From: Gilvimarinus xylanilyticus
GTDB taxonomy: Bacteria > Pseudomonadota > Gammaproteobacteria > Pseudomonadales > Cellvibrionaceae
Assembly (NCBI RefSeq): GCF_024195295.1
Contig: NZ_JAMFTH010000001.1
Coordinates: 1,054,001 to 1,118,000, forward strand
Direction of reading: 5' to 3'
Length of the DNA stretch: 64,000 nucleotides
The notes under the pieces were generated by a model. It saw only the letters and a list, made by a program, of their open reading frames with translations. It was not told the DNA's origin and did no database searches. The position numbers and the translations under genes were made by a program. Position 1 is the stretch's first letter; each line of letters begins with the position of its first letter. This document shows, piece by piece, positions 18,337 to 26,789 of the stretch.

Positions 18337-19335
18337 TTACTGAGCCGCCACAGCATTGGCAATGGTGCCAGGCACATCTCGCCTGGCCTGCTGTGCGGCC
18401 AATTCGAGAGCGTTGATGGTAGCCTCAACCCCAGCGCCCCCGTGACTTTTCACCACGACGCCGTTCAAGCCCGCCAAAACGGCGCCATTATAAGCATCGG
18501 GATTAAATTCTTGGCGCCAGCGGCGCAAAATAGGCCAAATTAAAACACCCGCTACGCGCCCGGAGAAAGACGAAAAGCTGTGCTGAATTCGCCGCCCCAG
18601 CACCCGGGCCACCCCCTCGCTGGTCTTAAGGGCAATATTGCCACTAAACCCATCGCAGACAATCACCTCAACCGAGCCGGTAAAAATGGAGTCCGCCTCG
18701 ACCGACCCCTGGAAATTGAGCTCGGGCGCCGCCTCAAGTAACTCGGCCGCCTCGCGAATAAGACGCGTGCCCTTACCCGCTTCCGAGCCGATATTAAGCA
18801 GCGCGATGCGCGGATTATCGTAACCCGATGCACGCGCCTGAATCTGACCCATACGGGCAAATTGCAATAACTGCTGAGCACTACAGTGCAGGTTCCCGCC
18901 CAAATCCAGCATAAGCGTGTACCCAGACTCAACGGGCATCGACTTACTGAACGCAGGCACTTCTACGCCGGGAATCACCCCTAAAACCCGCCGACTGATC
19001 AGCATTAATGCGCCGCTATTGCCCGCACTGACACAGGCTTGAGTCCGGCCATCGGCCAGCGCCTGCAACGCCTGCCACATAGAGGACTCGCGCCCATGGC
19101 GCAGGGTGTGCCGGGGTTCGGCGTCCATAGCAATAACGTCACGACAGGGGTGGATACTGATATTGTCAGCCAGCACCGTGCGGCCAGCCGCCCGCTTAAT
19201 CGCCTCGGCATCGCCAAACAGCGTTAGGTGGGAATCGGGGGAGCGGTGCGCAAATTTTTGCGCAGCGGGGATAGTAATACGGGGACCGAAGTCCCCGCTC
19301 ATCGCATCAAGTGCTAGTCGTATTGGAGCAGACAA
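18337..19335 (-). CDS. plsX: Phosphate acyltransferase PlsX
   Basis: Makes acyl-phosphate from acyl-ACP for membrane phospholipid synthesis and acts at the inner face of the membrane. It has 332 residues. The family motifs LALDAMSGDFGPRITIPAA, ACVSAGNSGALM, LDLGGN, ALLNIGSEAGKGT, VCDGFSGNIALKTSEG and the NPDAYNGAVLAGLNGVVVKSHGGA region are all visible. The start is a TTG at 19335; the N-terminus lines up with E. coli PlsX and no ATG fits better. It lies 25 bases after rpmF. Confidence 0.95.
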   Translation of the reverse strand: MSAPIRLALDAMSGDFGPRITIPAAQKFAHRSPDSHLTLFGDAEAIKRAAGRTVLADNISIHPCRDVIAMDAEPRHTLRHGRESSMWQALQALADGRTQACVSAGNSGALMLISRRVLGVIPGVEVPAFSKSMPVESGYTLMLDLGGNLHCSAQQLLQFARMGQIQARASGYDNPRIALLNIGSEAGKGTRLIREAAELLEAAPELNFQGSVEADSIFTGSVEVIVCDGFSGNIALKTSEGVARVLGRRIQHSFSSFSGRVAGVLIWPILRRWRQEFNPDAYNGAVLAGLNGVVVKSHGGAGVEATINALELAAQQARRDVPGTIANAVAAQ

Positions 19336-19360
19336 TGTGAAATCGTCGCGCCAGACTGGC

Positions 19361-19543
19361 TTACTCGTCAGCGACTTTGTCGATCACCTTGCGGCCACGG
19401 TAGAAACCGTCGGCGCTCACATGGTGACGCAGATGTTTTTCACCACTGGTGGGATCTACAGACAAAGTCTGCCCGGTCAGCGCATCGTGCGAACGACGCA
19501 TACCGCGCTTAGAACGTGTCTTCTTGCTTTTTTGAACGGCCAT
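19361..19543 (-). CDS. rpmF: Ribosomal protein bL32
   Basis: A 60-residue basic protein of the large ribosomal subunit. The sequence [20 protein letters not shown] is the characteristic N-terminus of bL32. It has none of the zinc-binding cysteines of the C+ form, so it is of the zinc-independent type. It lies between yceD and plsX, the conserved order in gammaproteobacteria, and has a good ribosome-binding site. Confidence 0.97.
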   Translation of the reverse strand: MAVQKSKKTRSKRGMRRSHDALTGQTLSVDPTSGEKHLRHHVSADGFYRGRKVIDKVADE

Positions 19544-19597
19544 GATTAACTCCTATATGACAAAAAACTGAAGCTGGGGCGCCTCTGGTAGACCCTG

Positions 19598-20137
19598 CTA
19601 CTTTTTCGGCGTTCCTTTAAGTTGCTCCAGAACTTGAAACGGGTTTTGCTTGGGCTTTTCGTCCGCCTTAGCGTCCGGCGCCTCACTGACAAAGTGTTCA
19701 CTGGGAACACACGCATGATCGTGATAAGCCACCGCCGGCAAACTCAGCAACAGCTCTTCTTCGACAATGTCGTAAAAGTCAGCTGCACCCTCACCTACAA
19801 TCCAAGGATCCAAATCGCGCGGCAAGGCCCGAGCCTGATCCTCACTCCACACAATTCCGAGCCTGATGTCGCCGCGCAAGGGCTTTTTCACGATATCCAA
19901 ACAGCGTTGGCAGATCAGTGCGACCTCGCCCTCCACTGTTCCCTCGAGAACCCTTTTGTGGTCTTCATCAACCCCGAACGATAAAACGACGTTAAAACTT
20001 GCCTTATCTTCCACCACCTCTTTAAGACGTGGCAGCTCCTCAAGATCCACAGTACCTGCGAGCTCAACGCCCTGTTGGGCGTATTTGCGCGGGTCTCCCC
20101 GGCGCGGTAATGACTGATTTGAGGGTGCTTGGGACAT
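19598..20137 (-). CDS. yceD: YceD/DUF177 family protein (rRNA accumulation protein)
   Basis: A 179-residue protein of the YceD family, which in bacteria and plastids is linked to 23S rRNA accumulation and large-subunit assembly. The family hallmark LICQRCLDIVKKPL is at about residues 92-105, and the later conserved acidic region is DFYDIVEEELLLSLPAVAYHDH. The C-terminus ends NPFQVLEQLKG, as in relatives. It is the first gene of the rpmF-plsX-fab operon. There is no Shine-Dalgarno sequence before the ATG, and a near-consensus promoter predicts a transcript starting only a few bases upstream. Confidence 0.92.
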   Translation of the reverse strand: MSQAPSNQSLPRRGDPRKYAQQGVELAGTVDLEELPRLKEVVEDKASFNVVLSFGVDEDHKRVLEGTVEGEVALICQRCLDIVKKPLRGDIRLGIVWSEDQARALPRDLDPWIVGEGAADFYDIVEEELLLSLPAVAYHDHACVPSEHFVSEAPDAKADEKPKQNPFQVLEQLKGTPKK

Positions 20138-20146
20138 AAGCGCGCA

Positions 20147-20175
20147 ATAATAGGGAGTTGGGAACGCTCTGTCAA
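20147..20175 (-). promoter_or_regulatory. Near-consensus sigma-70 promoter of the yceD-rpmF-plsX-fab operon
   Basis: On the minus strand TTGACA and TATTAT are separated by exactly 17 bases. The -10 ends 10 bases before the yceD ATG, so the predicted start site is around 20140 and the leader only about three bases long. Confidence 0.8.
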
Positions 20176-20279
20176 AGAGAAATCCCCCTTTAGAGGCAAT
20201 TATTTACCTCTAACACTAAAGAAAGGCCCTTCACCAATGCCATAATGCGCCTTTTACCTCGAAGGAGTCCATTAATACG

Positions 20280-20873
20280 ATGCCTAATTTGGTTTTAGCC
20301 TCAGGCTCACCCTATCGCCGCGAGCTCTTAGCTCGGCTTAAACTACCCTTTATATGGGACAGCCCATCAACCGATGAAACACCCGTTGACGGAGAGCCGG
20401 CCGCCGAGCGCGCCAAACGCTTAGCTCACCAGAAGGCACTCAGCCTACGCACCACCCACCCCAAGAGCCTGATTATCGGTAGCGACCAAGTGGCCAGCCT
20501 GGAAGGCAACATCTGTCGCAAACCCGGCAACTTTGACTCAGCCTTTAACCAGCTTAAAGCCGCCAGTGGCCGCGAGATGACATTCCATACTGGCCTGAGC
20601 CTTATCGACAGCCAAACCGGCGCTCACTACCATCATCTGGCCCAATACCGAGCGCGCCTGCGTCCCTTAACCGACGCGCAGATTACCTATTATTTAGAGC
20701 AAGATCAGCCCTACGACTGCGCCGGCAGCTTTAAATGCGAATCCTTAGGCATCAGCCTGTTTGAATCTCTCAATGGCGACGACCCCAACACCCTGATTGG
20801 CCTACCGCTGATCGCACTCACCAGGCTACTCGCACAAGCCGGACTGGACGTACTATCGCCGCCCAGCGACTAA
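20280..20873 (+). CDS. Maf-family nucleotide pyrophosphatase (YceF type)
   Basis: A 197-residue house-cleaning pyrophosphatase. The N-terminal LVLASGSPYRRELLARL is the Maf signature; SDQVASLEG, the KPGNFDSAFNQLKAASGREM segment and DCAGSFKCESLGISLFESLNGDDPNTLIGLPL fit the YceF subgroup, which hydrolyses modified nucleotides such as 7-methyl-GTP. It is transcribed away from yceD, as in E. coli. Its 3' end overlaps the convergent HAD phosphatase gene by four bases. Confidence 0.92.
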   Translation: MPNLVLASGSPYRRELLARLKLPFIWDSPSTDETPVDGEPAAERAKRLAHQKALSLRTTHPKSLIIGSDQVASLEGNICRKPGNFDSAFNQLKAASGREMTFHTGLSLIDSQTGAHYHHLAQYRARLRPLTDAQITYYLEQDQPYDCAGSFKCESLGISLFESLNGDDPNTLIGLPLIALTRLLAQAGLDVLSPPSD

Positions 20874-21511
20874 AGTGGGCGCCAGCGCAGAATTTCGCTA
20901 AAACAATCCATACACAATTCGGGTTCATAGGGACGCAAACGATCAATGTGGTGCGCCCCATAACTGACGGCTAAACGAGGCATGCTCGCACGCCGCCCCA
21001 TTTCCATATCGTATTCGGTATCTCCCACCATTACGGCGTCGCGGGCGGGCAGCGCAAAGTGATCGAGCAACTCTTGCAACATTAAAGGGTCGGGCTTGGA
21101 GGCGGTCTCGTCGGCGCAGCGACTGGCGTGAAAGAAGCCATCCAGCTCCAGCCGGGCCAGCACCCGATCGAGCCCTGCCCGGCTTTTGCCGGTAGCAATG
21201 GTTAAGGTGTGCCCCTCCCGGCGCAAGCTGTCCAGCGAATCCAGCACCCGAGGGTAAAGCTCGGCCGGACTTTCCTGATCTAAGGCCAGGTAGTGCTTGC
21301 GATAGCCATCGCGTATCTGCGCCCAGTCGCTCTCGGCCACTTCCGGGTACAGCTCGCGCAAAGCCTCGGGCAACCCCAAACCGATAATATTGCGAACCGC
21401 CTCTGTCTCCGGCACTCGCCAGCGCAACTCGTCCGCCGCCCGCTGCATGGCGGTGACAATAGTGCCGGTGGAATCGCTGAGCGTCCCGTCCCAGTCAAAA
21501 ATATACAACAT
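20870..21511 (-). CDS. HAD-family hydrolase (phosphoglycolate-phosphatase-like)
   Basis: A 213-residue haloacid-dehalogenase-like phosphatase. Motif I is FDWDGTLSDS with the nucleophile at D6, motif II is the threonine in LTIATGKSRAGLD, and motifs III and IV are KPDPLMLQELL and VMVGDTEYDMEMGRRA. A helical cap lies between about residues 15 and 80. The substrate cannot be read from the sequence. It lies three bases after rluC; a HAD phosphatase next to rluC is also the arrangement in Pseudomonas. Confidence 0.9.
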   Translation of the reverse strand: MLYIFDWDGTLSDSTGTIVTAMQRAADELRWRVPETEAVRNIIGLGLPEALRELYPEVAESDWAQIRDGYRKHYLALDQESPAELYPRVLDSLDSLRREGHTLTIATGKSRAGLDRVLARLELDGFFHASRCADETASKPDPLMLQELLDHFALPARDAVMVGDTEYDMEMGRRASMPRLAVSYGAHHIDRLRPYEPELCMDCFSEILRWRPL

Positions 21512-21514
21512 ACG

Positions 21515-22519
21515 CTATTTCGAACCTTCTTTAAGCGCCGCCAAAACGGCTTGCAAGTCATCGGTCAGAGGCGCCTCGACACTCACCCACCGTACCTCGT
21601 CACCCGGCAGAGGAAAGCGCAGCGCACTGGCATGCAAGAACAATCGCTTTGCACCTTTGGCTTTCATGGCTTTATTAATGTCATCCACACCATATTTATC
21701 GTCCCCCAAAAGCGGACACCCTTTATATTGGGCGTGCACACGTATTTGGTGGGTACGGCCGGTAATGGGCTTCGCCTCCAGCAAGGTAAAGCCATCGAAA
21801 GACTCTAAGACTTTAAAGCGTGTAAGGCTGGGCTTACCGTCGGGGTGGATTTTTACAATGCGCTCGCGCCCTCCCGATGCCTCAAGCTTCAGCAAGGGCG
21901 CCTTTACTTCCAGGGTGCGCGAGGGCCAGCGCCCCACCACCAGTGCTTTATACACCTTAACAATGCCGCCACCTCCGGCGCTTTTTTGCCGCAACGACTG
22001 CTGCAAAAAGCGCAAATAACTGCGCTTTTTTGCCACCATAATGCAGCCCGAGGTCTCTCGGTCCAAGCGGTGCACCAACTCAAGGTAGCGAGCCTCGGGA
22101 CGCAGCTGGCGCAAGGCTTCAATCAAACCCAAATCAACCCCACTGCCGCCGTGCACTGCTATACCCGGCGGCTTATTCAGCACCAGCATGCCATCATCTT
22201 CGTACAAAACGGCTTTTTCCAGTACTCGTCCGAGCCCTTGGCTGAGCTGTTTAGGGGGCGCTTTAGCCGCCACACGAATGGGCGGCAAACGCACCACATC
22301 GCCTGCATCCAGGCGGCGCTCGGCGCGGGCCCGGCCTTTATTGACCCGCACCTCGCCTTTACGCAACAACTTGTACACATGGGTGCGCGGCACCCCTTTT
22401 AAGCGTGCAACCAGGTAGTTATCGATTCGCTGGCCCGCCTCATCGGCGCTGATAGTCAGATACTGCACCGACTGAAAAGCCGGGTTAAGAGAGGGATCTT
22501 GGGGGGAGTTTTTGCTCAT
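21515..22519 (-). CDS. rluC: 23S rRNA pseudouridine synthase RluC
   Basis: Makes pseudouridines at positions 955, 2504 and 2580 of 23S rRNA in E. coli. The protein has an N-terminal S4 RNA-binding domain (ISADEAGQRIDNYLVARLKGVPRTHVYKLLRKGEVRVNKGR) and the RluA-type catalytic domain with HRLDRETSGCIMVAKK, which carries the catalytic aspartate, and PITGRTHQIRVH. I start at the ATG at 22519 (334 residues); an ATG nine bases upstream is an alternative, and neither has a clear ribosome-binding site. It is divergent from rne, as in E. coli and Pseudomonas. Confidence 0.95.
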   Translation of the reverse strand: MSKNSPQDPSLNPAFQSVQYLTISADEAGQRIDNYLVARLKGVPRTHVYKLLRKGEVRVNKGRARAERRLDAGDVVRLPPIRVAAKAPPKQLSQGLGRVLEKAVLYEDDGMLVLNKPPGIAVHGGSGVDLGLIEALRQLRPEARYLELVHRLDRETSGCIMVAKKRSYLRFLQQSLRQKSAGGGGIVKVYKALVVGRWPSRTLEVKAPLLKLEASGGRERIVKIHPDGKPSLTRFKVLESFDGFTLLEAKPITGRTHQIRVHAQYKGCPLLGDDKYGVDDINKAMKAKGAKRLFLHASALRFPLPGDEVRWVSVEAPLTDDLQAVLAALKEGSK

Positions 22520-22575
22520 GGCGCGCATTTTAGCAGCAAATGACCTCCGACCCTACCGAGACAAGGAAAATAGGT

Positions 22576-22604
22576 TTGCCGTGCTTTACCTTAGCTGTTA
22601 TATT
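22576..22604 (+). promoter_or_regulatory. Candidate sigma-70 promoter for rne
   Basis: TTGCCG and TATATT are spaced 17 bases apart. The predicted start is near 22611, which leaves a leader of about 555 bases before the rne ATG. Confidence 0.6.
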
Positions 22605-22610
22605 CCGACC

Positions 22611-23165
22611 TGCTGGGACAGGCAGGTTTCCGGACATAGCGTATCAGGCGTGTCGCGAGGAAATACCGCTGCCAGCCAGGCCCGCGCCAATAAAAGGCGG
22701 GCCCTGTAAGTAATGAGAGGTGCGACGCGCGCCCACTATTTGTCCGTCAATGAACGACCCGGGCAGCGCGAACACCAAAACCATTGCGCAGCTGGCGCAA
22801 TGCGATTAATCCGCTCGATGTGTTTTGTAGATATACCAGGCTTAATTCTGGCAGACATGAATGATGAGGAGCCCAGGGCTCCCGCCAAGCTCATAGGAAA
22901 TGGCCGAGGCCACTGCCGAGACCGATAGATGAAAGCGCCGGAAAACCCCGGCTTATTTGGTAAAACGGATTTTCATAAACAATATTGACACTTCGGCGTG
23001 CACATACATTTTTCTGTGCACACGCCGACGACGAAGTTCAATAACAATCCGACAGCCGCCCTGCGCCCGCACACTATGCGTAAATGCGCCCCGGCTGCAC
23101 AAGACACACAGCGTTGATTAGTCGCGAGGGGCCCGCTGCGCCCAACACGAAAGACTAGGAAACGC
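22611..23165 (+). promoter_or_regulatory. Long structured 5' untranslated leader of rne
   Basis: This non-coding stretch between rluC and rne has several stem-loops: GGCCC..GCC/GGC GGGCC around an AATAAAA loop (22679-22703), GCCGG/CCGGC (22937-22952), and CGGCGTG-CACA/TGTG-CACACGCCG (22994-23027). In E. coli the rne leader of about 360 bases lets RNase E cleave its own messenger as feedback control, and leader motifs are known for Pseudomonas too. The role here is inferred from position and structure. A 71-codon open frame at 22713-22928 lacks any support as a gene. Confidence 0.65.
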
Positions 23166-26100
23166 ATGAAAAGAATGCTAATTAACGCCACTCAGCCCGA
23201 AGAGCTGCGCGTGGCGCTGGTAGACGGCCAATGGCTGTACGACCTGGACATTGAAAACCGCAACCGCGAACAGAAAAAAGCCAACATATACAAAGGCCGC
23301 ATCACCCGGGTTGAACCCAGCCTAGAAGCCGCTTTTGTCGACTACGGCGCCGAGCGCCACGGCTTTTTACCCCTCAAAGAAATCTCCCGCGAATATTTCG
23401 TCAAATCTCCCGGTGACATCGACGGCCGCGTCAAAATCAAAGACGTAGTCAAAGAAGGTACCGAAGTTATCGTTCAGGTCGACAAAGAAGAGCGCGGTAA
23501 CAAAGGGGCTGCCCTTACAACGTTTGTTAGTTTGGCGGGCCGCTATCTGGTGCTTATGCCCAACAACCCCCGCGCCGGTGGCATTTCGCGCCGCATCGAA
23601 GGCGAAGATCGCGCCGAATTACGCGAAGCGCTGAGCCAGATCGAAATCCCCAACGGCATGGGCATTATTATCCGCACTGCCGGTGTGGGCCGCAGCGCCG
23701 AAGAGCTGCAGTGGGACTTAAACTACCTGCTGCAATTGTGGGAGTCGATCGATAAGGGCGCACAAAATGCCCAGTCCCCCGCCTTTTTGTTCCAGGAAAG
23801 CAACGTTATTATCCGCGCCATCCGCGACTATTTGCGTCAGGATATCGGCGAAGTTATTGTCGATAACAAGCAGTCCTTCGAGCTGGCATCGGGCTTTATT
23901 CGTCAAGTCATGCCCAACTTCGGTAGCAAAGTAAAACTCTACGAAGACGACATCCCGCTGTTTAATCGCTACCAAATCGAAAGCCAAATCGAAACCGCCT
24001 TTCAGCGCGAAGTAAAACTGCCCTCGGGCGGCTCAATTGTGATCGACGTTACCGAGGCCATGGTGTCCATCGACATCAACTCCTCACGCGCCACTAAAGG
24101 TGGCGACATTGAAGAAACCGCGTTGCAAACCAACCTGGAAGCGGCCGATGAAATTGCCCGCCAGCTGCGTTTGCGCGACATGGGCGGTTTGGTCGTGATC
24201 GACTTTATCGACATGCAAGCCAGCCGCAACCAACGCGAAGTAGAAAACCGCATTCGCGACGCCCTGGCCATGGACCGCGCGCGGGTACAAATTGGTCGCA
24301 TCTCTCGCTTTGGCCTGCTGGAAATGTCCCGTCAGCGCCTGCGCCCCAGCCTGGGCGAAGTACACTCCAAAGTCTGCCCACGCTGTAACGGTCAGGGCAC
24401 CATTCGCGGCACTCGCTCACTGGCACTGTCAATTCTGCGCCTGGTGGAAGAAGAGGCACAAAAAGAGCGCAGCGCAGAAATCCGCGCGATTGCGCCCATG
24501 TCAGTTGCCACCTACCTGCTGAACGAAAAGCGCAAAACCATTTTCAGCATTGAGCAGCGCAACAACACTCGAGTAGTTGTAGTTCCCAACGCCGAGATGA
24601 CTACCCCGCATTTCGAAGTTCAGCGCCTGCGCGATGACGACGATGGCACACTGGAAACCAGCTACAAAATCGTCGCCTCAGACGAGCACACTGAGCAGGA
24701 GCAAATCACCGACGAGCCGCCGGTTAATATTCCACGCCCGCTGGTGCAACCCACCGCACCTACCGAGCAGGCCCCTGCCCCAGCTGCCGCCAAAGCCGAG
24801 CCCGGCCTTATTGCGCGCCTTATCAGCTGGCTGCAAGAGCTGTTCGAATCGGATGAGAAAACCGAGCAGCCCGCGCAAAAGTCATCGCAAAACCGCTCCA
24901 ACGGCGGTCGTCGCAACAACTCCCACAGCCGTCGTCGCCGTCAAGGTGGCCGTGACAACAGCAATCGCGACAATAAGGGCGAGCGCGACAACAAAGGAAA
25001 AGCCGATAACAAAGGCAACAAAGATAAAAAAGACGACAACAAAGATCGCTCTAACGACGAGTCGCAGGGCAACAATAAGCAGCGCTCAGATTCGTCACGC
25101 AACCGTCGTGGCCGCAATCGCAACCGCAATCGCAACCGCGATGACCAGCGCAATCAGAGCGAGGAGAACAAAACTTCGCAAGCGGATAACGCGCAAGCTC
25201 AGAACGCAGATCAGGATAACGGCAATGACGAGCAGCGCCCGGCCAAACGCCCTTCAGGTCGTCGCCGCAGCCAGCGCCGTCGTCGTCGCGACAACAGCAA
25301 TAGCGCCGCCGAGCAAAATGAGCAACTGAGCCAGGTAACCGCAGCCCAGCAGGCCAGCAAAGAGCCTTCGACGCAACAGGAGCCCTCAGCGAAGAAAGAG
25401 CCCTCAGTGAATGAAGAGCCCTCAGCGAAGAAAGAGCCGCCGGCACAAAAGGGGCCCTCAGAGCAAAAAGATAAGCCTGAAGCGACACAAGCCGATGCTT
25501 CTGCAAAGCCAGAGCCCTCAACCAATGAAGAGCCTTCAGCGAATGAAGAGCCCTCAGCAAATGAACGGCCCTCAGCTGATAAAAAACCTTCAGCCGGCAA
25601 AGAGCCCTCGGCGACGACGAAGCCTTCTGCATCAGCCAGCGAACAGCCTTCAATCAATGAAGAGCCTACCGCTGAACGCAAACAGGCCCCTTCCGATGAA
25701 AACGACGCGCCCGACAATGGTAAACAGGCAGCAACTCCGGAATCTAAGCCTTCGGCAAAACCGGAACAAGCCAGCGCACAGGTCTCAGCCCCAAAAGCAG
25801 AGAACGACACCAAAGCGCAAGGCGAGCCTGCCGCAGCTAGTTCGGTCGCAGACCAAAGCAAAACAGAGGCTCAGGCAGCAACCTCAGAGTCGGCGGATAC
25901 GGTTAAAGCGCAGCAGCCTGCTGCCACGCCAAGCACCGAGCAGCCTGAAGCGGATGCCGCAGCACTTGCGAGCACCGCACCGAAAGCAGACGGCGGCGCA
26001 CAAGATGCCTCTATAGATGCGGACAATGCACCCGAGGTGGAGACCGAGGAGAGCGTTGCAAGCAATGCGGTACAAGCCCCTGCCAAGAGCGAAGCCCCCG

Positions 26101-26378
26101 AAACCGAGGCCGAGCCCGCGGCGGATACGCAAACACTGACAATTGCCGACAAAAACGGCGCGCACCAACAAGTGCGCCAGTATGTTCGCGCAAGCAATGA
26201 CCCACGGGTGACTCCGCGTCCAGTGCAGGATGTTCGCATTCTCACTGAAACACGCGATCACCCCCAGGCCCGGGCGCTGGATACCAGCCAGCCGGCGCGA
26301 GTTAATCACAACCCTCGCCCGTTGCAGCGACCCAGCAATGACCCTCGGGTCAGCAAAGAGCCAGGCGATAAAGCCTAG
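23166..26378 (+). CDS. rne: Ribonuclease E
   Basis: Essential endoribonuclease and scaffold of the RNA degradosome, at the inner membrane. The catalytic half (about 1-510) matches E. coli from [21 protein letters not shown] on: S1 domain, 5' sensor, DNase I-like region with [11 protein letters not shown] and VVIDFIDMQ carrying the metal-binding aspartates, and the zinc link CPRCNGQG. After it comes an amphipathic stretch near residue 546 ([16 protein letters not shown]) that fits a membrane-targeting helix, an arginine-rich RNA-binding region (about 575-710), sixteen hexapeptide repeats (733-838), a long acidic alanine-rich stretch, and two SNDPRV motifs near the end (1010-1015, 1057-1062). 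The scaffold half is disordered and low in sequence conservation. 1070 residues is within the family range. Confidence 0.97.
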   Translation: MKRMLINATQPEELRVALVDGQWLYDLDIENRNREQKKANIYKGRITRVEPSLEAAFVDYGAERHGFLPLKEISREYFVKSPGDIDGRVKIKDVVKEGTEVIVQVDKEERGNKGAALTTFVSLAGRYLVLMPNNPRAGGISRRIEGEDRAELREALSQIEIPNGMGIIIRTAGVGRSAEELQWDLNYLLQLWESIDKGAQNAQSPAFLFQESNVIIRAIRDYLRQDIGEVIVDNKQSFELASGFIRQVMPNFGSKVKLYEDDIPLFNRYQIESQIETAFQREVKLPSGGSIVIDVTEAMVSIDINSSRATKGGDIEETALQTNLEAADEIARQLRLRDMGGLVVIDFIDMQASRNQREVENRIRDALAMDRARVQIGRISRFGLLEMSRQRLRPSLGEVHSKVCPRCNGQGTIRGTRSLALSILRLVEEEAQKERSAEIRAIAPMSVATYLLNEKRKTIFSIEQRNNTRVVVVPNAEMTTPHFEVQRLRDDDDGTLETSYKIVASDEHTEQEQITDEPPVNIPRPLVQPTAPTEQAPAPAAAKAEPGLIARLISWLQELFESDEKTEQPAQKSSQNRSNGGRRNNSHSRRRRQGGRDNSNRDNKGERDNKGKADNKGNKDKKDDNKDRSNDESQGNNKQRSDSSRNRRGRNRNRNRNRDDQRNQSEENKTSQADNAQAQNADQDNGNDEQRPAKRPSGRRRSQRRRRRDNSNSAAEQNEQLSQVTAAQQASKEPSTQQEPSAKKEPSVNEEPSAKKEPPAQKGPSEQKDKPEATQADASAKPEPSTNEEPSANEEPSANERPSADKKPSAGKEPSATTKPSASASEQPSINEEPTAERKQAPSDENDAPDNGKQAATPESKPSAKPEQASAQVSAPKAENDTKAQGEPAAASSVADQSKTEAQAATSESADTVKAQQPAATPSTEQPEADAAALASTAPKADGGAQDASIDADNAPEVETEESVASNAVQAPAKSEAPETEAEPAADTQTLTIADKNGAHQQVRQYVRASNDPRVTPRPVQDVRILTETRDHPQARALDTSQPARVNHNPRPLQRPSNDPRVSKEPGDKA
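25362..25679 (+). repeat. 18-bp tandem repeat array coding for xPS(A/T/V)xx hexapeptides in rne
   Basis: About sixteen degenerate copies of an 18-base unit encode peptides such as [24 protein letters not shown] and KPSAGK, with one interruption of 14 residues ([14 protein letters not shown]). The units stay in frame. The array lies in the disordered half of RNase E between the arginine-rich region and the acidic tail and is likely to vary in copy number among strains. Confidence 0.85.
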
Positions 26379-26395
26379 TTCTTAAGCAAGTTGAA

Positions 26396-26427
26396 CAAAA
26401 GCCGGGCAATGCCCGGCTTTTGTTTTT
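26396..26427 (+). terminator. Rho-independent terminator after rne
   Basis: A perfect 12-base-pair stem CAAAAGCCGGGC/GCCCGGCTTTTG with loop AAT is followed by TTTTT. It lies 17 bases beyond the rne stop codon. Confidence 0.95.
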
Positions 26428-26477
26428 GAGACAGAAGGTAAGTTGCGGAAAAATAGTGTTTTTTTCGCTTTCAGGCC

Positions 26478-26505
26478 TTGCCCCAAATAAAATCCCATGT
26501 ATAAT
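26478..26505 (+). promoter_or_regulatory. Promoter of the serine tRNA gene
   Basis: TTGCCC and a perfect TATAAT are separated by 16 bases, placing the start about 6 bases before the mature tRNA. Confidence 0.7.
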
Positions 26506-26517
26506 TTGCCCCACTTC

Positions 26518-26608
26518 GGAAGGGTGGCAGAGTGGTTGAATGCACCGGTCTTGAAAACCGGCGTAGGTTAATAGCCTACCCAGGGTTCAAATCCCTGCCC
26601 TTCCGCCA
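26518..26608 (+). tRNA. serT: tRNA-Ser (anticodon UGA)
   Basis: A complete class II tRNA gene of 91 bases with encoded CCA. The acceptor arms GGAAGGG and CCCTTCC pair fully, with discriminator G. The anticodon stem ACCGG/CCGGC region holds TGA in the loop CTTGAAA, reading UCA and related serine codons. The long variable arm (GTAGGTTAATAGCCTAC) marks it as serine-type, and the T arm has GGGTTCAAATCCC. Its place before yccA is shared with E. coli serT. Confidence 0.97.
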
Positions 26609-26615
26609 TTATTTC

Positions 26616-26644
26616 AAAAAGCGCCTTTTTAAGGCGCTTTTTTT
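26616..26644 (+). terminator. Rho-independent terminator after tRNA-Ser
   Basis: The stem AAAAAGCGCCTT/AAGGCGCTTTTT with a TTT loop ends in a run of U, eight bases after the tRNA CCA end. Confidence 0.92.
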
Positions 26645-26728
26645 ATGCCCCGCCTCCGCAGCAATGCACCTTGAAAAACAACCCCAAAGGCCTCATGGTC
26701 TAGGCTAGATACGCTTGCGTTTGGGCTA

Positions 26729-26756
26729 TTGCATTGCCCCCGCAAGCTTGTATGAT
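26729..26756 (+). promoter_or_regulatory. Possible promoter for yccA
   Basis: TTGCAT, 16 bases, then TATGAT, located 33 bases before the yccA start. A seven-base inverted repeat GCTTGCG/CGCAAGC (26713-26747) spans the -35. The -35 match is weak. Confidence 0.4.
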
Positions 26757-26789
26757 TAAGCGCAGTTTAAACCAATCCGGAGAAAGATC

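Noticed and set aside
22713-22928. A 71-codon open frame in the rne leader
   Set aside because: No ribosome-binding site fits and the sequence resembles no protein; it lies in a region with stable hairpins and is better read as untranslated leader.
25051-25861. Long frames opposite the repetitive part of rne
   Set aside because: They arise because the 18-bp repeat array and arginine-rich codons stay open in all frames. They have leucine- and serine-rich repeats with no start context or homology.
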